Assembly (NCBI GenBank): GCA_031772625.1
Contig: CM062817.1
Location: forward strand, 891,236,184 to 891,300,183
DNA: 64,000 bases
Reading direction: 5' to 3'
DNA from: Pinus tabuliformis
Lineage: Eukaryota; Streptophyta; Pinopsida; Pinales; Pinaceae
Shown: positions 59,281 to 64,000 of the stretch, in pieces
Layout: each line of letters begins with the position of its first letter
How positions within the stretch are numbered: the first letter of the stretch is position 1
Program-made: the position numbers and the translations under genes
Notes under the pieces: model-generated
The model's database searches: none
What the model saw: the letters and a program-made list of their open reading frames with translations, nothing else
Told to the model about the DNA's origin: nothing

Positions 59281-60389
59281 GCGATTAGTTTGATTGCTTG
59301 TCTCCATTTGTTTGATTCATAAACCACAGACGGAGCCTGAAGTCAAGCCAACTAGCCTTCGAACTGCATTTGTTATGCAAGTGCAAAGTAGATCAACGTT
59401 GGTTTAGTTAATATCCGGGTTTGTTTATGAACTGAACAATTGACTTGCAAACATCCTAAGTTCCCTAGAGGTAGCTTGAGTAACCTCATTAGATCAGCCC
59501 TATACTTTGTAGTTACTGACTATCATTTGCTCAGCCTAAATCCCTGAACTAAACTACAAACTGTGACCAAAAACCAAGTTAAAGTCTCGTTCCTTGATTT
59601 ACAGTTCTCTTTTACAAAATAGTAGCTTAATTGAACTATCGTCTTTTGATTTGGAAGTGTCGCAAGTGTCATTTTCAGTCAAAGAAAAGAATACTTCTCT
59701 TTTTGATAGTCGATTACACCGTTACTCTTGTATTTGATCTGAATTTTTTAATTATTTCAAGTGTCGAAAGCAGTTTTCGATTCAAAATTGCAAAGTGTTG
59801 TCTTGCCTTCCTGTCGTTTTTTGAAAAGAAAATCGTTAGTGCTATCGTTGGAACCTAATGCAAAAAATTTAGAAGTCTAGGCTAGAGACGTATTCTAGCG
59901 TCACAAAGCCTGGTAACTATCGCTTTCATCGAAGGTTGGGTGATTCCTCCTCTTTGAGACGATAAGTGCTAGTACAAACTTGTGCTCCCAAGTACTGTCG
60001 AGTATATATTGGGAGACCACAATAGGCTATATCCTTTATCCTTAGGAAGCCGTGTCTGCCACCCTATCGATCGCAATGCACTGAACATAGCATTCGAGAA
60101 GATTGACTGTCGTAACGTAAAAAGTATTCTACAGTTTTGCGATTGGTTTGGTAATCTCTTTGTCTAGATTTCCATAGCAGTCTCTTTTGTTCCTTTTCAG
60201 ACTCCTTAAAGGAAAATGTCCATCTGAGCACTTGTCAATTCAGGCTCATTAAAAATCGAAGGCGACTAGAGTCATCTTTATCTTTTTCTCGACCCTTAAA
60301 AAGTGAAAAAGCAAGTTGTGTCAAAGCGTCTAAAATTTATTTTAATCGGAATAATGTCATTGTTCCCTCGTTGGTCTTAGGTTGAGAAA
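59281..60389 (+). other. Leader of Ogre-like element 1
   Basis: Non-coding. Short frames only, no domain. Confidence 0.5.
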
Positions 60390-60961
60390 ATGGAGTCCAC
60401 CAACCAAGGATTTCCCCTTGGGGGAAGTCCTAGTCCTTTCTCCTCTTGGGGAGATGTTGGTGCACCTCATATGGCCACATTGTCCCTTCTAGGACTGACA
60501 ATTGGCCTGCCAGTATGGCTTTTCTTGACCTCTGTCGTTCAAAGCACCATGATTCCTGAACAATCGATCAGAAACTAGATTATACTAGAGTTTCCCCCTA
60601 ACCTTCTACTTCATTTGTCTCTCCCTCTCCTTCTTCCTCTTCACTTGGTAAAGATAGTAAAACTAAAAACCAAGTAACTAAGAAGAAGAAGGGGAAGGAG
60701 AAGGAGAAGAAGGAGCCAACGGCAAAAATGGGCAACTGTACATTGTCTAGCAAAAATCCACACACTGCACCATCCAAACCTAAATCTCCATGTGTCATCT
60801 GCAAAGGAGACCACTATCACCGAGATTGTCCTTGCATCCCACGGATCCTAAGGGACTGGTCTCCCCGCTTGCACAATCCGGTGTGTTACACTAAAAAATG
60901 TCACCATGACTATTTGCAGTTTGTATGGCTCCATCACCTGTCATACTATCCTCCTTGGTAA
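60390..60961 (+). pseudogene. Ogre-like ORF fragments with a zinc knuckle
   Basis: An ATG at 60,390 starts MESTNQGFPLGGSPSPF with a hydrophobic stretch (LLGLTIGLPVWLFL). After a stop and frame change, 60,602-60,961 reads an S/P- then K/E-rich linker followed by CVICKGDHYHRDC, a CX2CX3HX4C knuckle. Then RILRDWSPRLHNP. It looks like the start of the gag or ORF1 region of element 1. The downstream part is missing because another LTR follows. Confidence 0.5.
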
Positions 60962-61109
60962 GTCTCATGCCTCTGCTTTCCATGTCAAACTCAAAGAAAG
61001 AGAGAAAAGTCATTTAAAGTCATCTCTGGTACGCAGTTTCTCTCAACCTTACCTGCGGGTACGCAATCCAAGTTCACAATACCTGCGTACTTGTACTCTC
61101 TGTCTGTAA

Positions 61110-61930
61110 GGAAATGGGTGCGTACTCCTGTAAAGGTCAATAAGTTCAAGTTTCACTCCAAAAAAGTTACTTGTGGTTATTTCTAGAGCATTCTAGAAGC
61201 TTGTTTGACGTGTATGGAGCGCCTCCAGATGGTTCATGTATCCCTATAGAAGAGGAACTTATCCCATCAAGAGGGGAGCTAACCCACCCAAAAGAGGGGC
61301 TTATCCCATTGATGGTGGAACTGATTAACTTCCTCTACAGCACTATAAATACATGCATTGGACCAGAGGGAGGGGAGGTTGAAAGCTGAACATTCCTAAG
61401 GGTAGATGCTGCTGGAATTAGGACTTCCTTGTAGAAGCTTGTGAGGAGAGATTACCATCTTTACTTGTTTCCATTGGGAGGTGGGTGAGCTGATCAGAGT
61501 AAGGGAGAACTCTTGTGGACCCTGGGAGGAGCTTGCACAACACCAAGGCTCAGGTTGCAATGGTTCCTTTTGTTACCTTTTAATACAAATTAGTCCATTC
61601 TTCTCGACAATTTGTTATTTATGAGTTGTTTCATATACTCCTTGGTCTATATGTTAAATATGTTTTATTTTATGTGATATTCAGGTGCTATTTAATCGTT
61701 TGATTGTTAGTGAATGCAGGTTTCGAAGGGAAGGAGGAGCTCATCCGGATCAACGAAGCTGGACTACTACAACAGCGTTGGATTACAGGTAGGATCTAAA
61801 CACTTGATTTCTCATATTGTAAAAGCATATTTAGGGAAGGATTGCTCTTATTTGTCTTGTTTGTCACTAGAAAGTCTTAGGCTTCTAGGAAGGTCGGTTG
61901 TGTCCGCACTAACGACTCTTTCCGCGTGAA
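61110..61930 (+). repeat. Ogre-like LTR 2 (left end not fixed)
   Basis: Placed by its primer-binding site at 61,935. TATA-like ACTATAAATACATG at about 61,342. The start lies somewhere between 60,962 and about 61,200. It differs from LTR 1, so it is another family or subfamily, nested in element 1. Confidence 0.5.
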
Positions 61931-61934
61931 AAAA

Positions 61935-61952
61935 TGGCGACTCCACTGGGGA
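61935..61952 (+). promoter_or_regulatory. tRNA-Arg primer-binding site 2
   Basis: TGGCGACTCCACTGGGGA is a full 18-base match to the complement of plant tRNA-Arg 3' ends. Confidence 0.9.
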
Positions 61953-64000
61953 ATCCATGAATTTACTTGAGTTCTTTTTGATTTGGTATTTTGGTCTAAG
62001 AAAAATAGCTTGTTTTATGATTTTTGGCTGTCTAGCTGTGTATTTGGGTGGGTTAGCTTAGAGTCATTTTAGATTTTTAGTTTTCTTAGTTTTGCCAGCA
62101 GTACGCAGTCTCTGAGTTAGACACAGTGCGTACTTGTACGCACTGCATCTTTGTGCACAGAGCGTACCCGCGCCTGTGTCAACAGATCACCTGCGTACCC
62201 CTGTCAAATTTGAGAAAATTTCATTTTTCATCTTTTTGCTCTTTAGATTTTGTTTTTACTTTGTTTTTACTACCCAGATCCATTAGTTTACTGTCAGAGA
62301 TCTTCACCTGAACTTGTCCCGTTAGTGTCGAGAGTTTTGGTGGAATTCATAGGGATTTTGCCTTAGGGTTTGATTTTTAACTGGTCCTGTAGTGACTTTG
62401 ACGTTAGAGGTTGTCAAACTTTGGATCTCCTTGGTTTTGGTCAGTCCTCTTAGGAGTCGGGCCTGTCATAGAAGTCACCCTTGTGAGAGACCTACCTTTG
62501 TGTCTTCTCTTTGCGAAACTCGAAAAGTTTGTTTGTTAAAGCCTTGAATTCCATTCTTGAGAAAAAAGAACAAAAAGATTTCGATTTTGTTTTTTGATCA
62601 GTTTATGATTCTGCATGGACTGATCCTTAGTTACATTTTGACTGAGTAAAACATCCGGGAATCATCCTTGTAGGCTTTTGTCCTCATTAGTTTTACTTTT
62701 AGGTAAATTTCCTTTTAATTTACTTTTCAGTGATTTTGGTTTGATTGCCTTAGATTTGTTAAATTTGATTTTCGATAAATAGTTTTACATGCTTGGTTAA
62801 TATAGGAAAAATATAAAAGATTCTTTGAAAACAAGTTTGCTTTGGTAGCATTTGTAGTCTTTTGAAGAAAAGGGATTTTCGTGAATAATTAGTGGTCATG
62901 AGTTGCATGTTTTGAAAAGATAAAGAGAATTGTTTCTTTGATTGTCTTTGTTAAGAAAGTTGTTTTCTATAAAATTTGCATTCTCTCAACTCTCTTAGCT
63001 AGGAGATTCATTGCAAAACGAAAGTAGTGTAAATCATCTTAGGTGCATCTTTGTAGTGGTTGAGAGTCGAGTCTACACACCACCAGTTTCATCTCCACTA
63101 CCTTTTGTCTTAAAGAAAAACCATAAAATTAACACTTAAAGTAAAATCAACTTAGTAACTTTTTATTTACTAGGGCTCTGAAACACCAATTTAGATCAGG
63201 CTAGTGTCTTGGAGTAGGAGAGTAATTAACTCTCCAAGACAGCAAAACCAAACAAGTAGCTGAACTTGTGGTAGGATAAATCCAACTGTTTCATTTATAC
63301 TCTGGGAAAGCTCCTCTTAAAGGAGAAGCACGAGCTCGTGTCCGAACCAGTGAGGGGATCAATCCTCCCTCGTTGGGAACGACGCCAGACACGCACGTAT
63401 TAAAAATGGTAAACCTCGGATTAACCATTGTCGAGGAGCCAGAGGTCACTTGTCGGTAAACCTTGGATTATTGTCAAGGAGCCGGCAAGGGGATTGAGCT
63501 TGATACTCTGCCCTTGCATGCTGTCGGAGTGTAGACTGTTCCCCCAGGTGTATTTGTTGCTGTTGGTAACCTTAGTGACCATTATCTTTAGGATCCTACC
63601 CGAGGTGACGGTGGAGGGAAGATCCCACTGTACCTGGAGCAGACGTCGGCTAGACTCACTTGGATTTTCCGGGGGGTTCACTTCACTCGAGACGGTTAAA
63701 GTGGAGGAACTTGTGCCGGTCTATTCATTAAGCAGGTTGTCGGGGTAACTGTTCCACCCACCACTTCTGTACTGAATTCGGCGATGTTGGGCTTCATCAC
63801 CAACTAGTGTTTTCGGTCCGAAAGGCTACTGTTTGTGCATGGTTTGACGCCCTAGATCCTTTAGGCGTGTGATTCAAATTTGTTTGGTTCTTTAGAGACT
63901 TTAGGTGGTTTGTTTTGAGATTTTACTTTGCTTGCGTGTGCAGTAGTTAAAAGTTTTTAACTGTGGCGGAATTACCGAGACAGTCCCGTAGACTTCGGGG
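61953..64000 (+). other. Leader of Ogre-like element 2, runs off the window
   Basis: Two kilobases without a convincing gene, as expected for the long leader of Ogre-type elements. TGCGTACTTGTACGCA-type palindromic motifs occur near 62,100-62,200 and also near 61,030-61,130. The ORFs at 63,421-63,748 overlap on both strands and look incidental. Confidence 0.5.
63406..63490. repeat. Short direct repeat in the leader
   Basis: GGTAAACCTCGGATTA...TCGAGGAGCCAG is followed 50 bp on by GGTAAACCTTGGATTA...TCAAGGAGCCGG. Each unit contains a CTCGG/CGAG-type stem-forming pair. Confidence 0.6.

Noticed and set aside
63421-63748. Two overlapping opposite-strand ORFs near the right edge
   Set aside because: No domain, and both lie in an Ogre-like leader with direct repeats. 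Neither strand is favoured.
1-64000. CRISPR arrays, bacterial operons or organelle-derived DNA
   Set aside because: No regularly spaced repeats with unique spacers, no ribosome binding sites or operon layout, and no plastid or mitochondrial genes recognised.

Overview
The window is nuclear DNA from a seed plant with a large, repeat-packed genome. The evidence is the mix of element families (CACTA transposase, chromodomain Ty3/gypsy, Sirevirus-like Ty1/copia, Tat/Ogre-like gypsy with a tRNA-Arg primer site, a DUF4283 LINE), the spliceosomal introns, and plant WNK-kinase and GEM-like GRAM-domain gene pieces. The density and age of nested elements would suit a gymnosperm, but nothing here proves that. 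I see no intact host gene, no functional tRNA or rRNA gene and no CRISPR array.

Layout. 1-1.7 kb: intron-split ORF remnant on the minus strand. 1.76-15 kb: decayed CACTA element whose TNP2-like transposase gene (plus strand) is split at 5,096 by a complete minus-strand chromovirus (5,097-12,613, 5-bp target duplication AAAAG) and resumes at 12,614. 15.5-17.8 kb: a LINE copy with a 13-bp target duplication that carries only an ORF1, and that ORF1 includes a 76-residue ubiquitin-like domain. 17.8-20.1 kb: AT-rich repeat and unidentified sequence. 20.1-28.9 kb: full-length Ty1/copia element with Sirevirus features. 29.4-30.6 kb: a paralogue of the 17.8-kb repeat that shows the LINE empty site, plus an antisense proline-rich ORF. 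31.5-33.4 kb: fragments of a WNK kinase gene and of a GEM-like GRAM-domain gene. 33.6-37.3 kb: AT-rich DNA with several local tandem duplications. 38-38.9 kb: a degenerate LTR related to the chromovirus LTR. 40.4-42.1 kb: degenerate tandem array of GCACC/GGTGC motifs. 42.1-58.1 kb: Tat-like gypsy element arranged LTR-interior-LTR-partial interior. 58.1-64 kb: two nested Ogre-like elements, each recognised by a tRNA-Arg primer-binding site, running off the right edge.

How the parts relate. Insertion order can be read from the interruptions: the CACTA element is older than the chromovirus, and the repeat at 15.5-18.1 kb is older than the LINE. The Tat-like tandem is older than the Ogre-like LTR at 58,063, which is probably older than the LTR ending near 61,934. 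All polyproteins carry stops or frameshifts, so every element copy is non-autonomous. The observations most worth following are the ubiquitin-like domain inside the LINE ORF1, the tRNA-like Pol III-type module lying antisense in the LTRs of a chromovirus and of a related LTR, the five-fold G-box array present in only one of two sister LTRs, and the RNase H-like domain placed before the reverse transcriptase in the Tat-like element.
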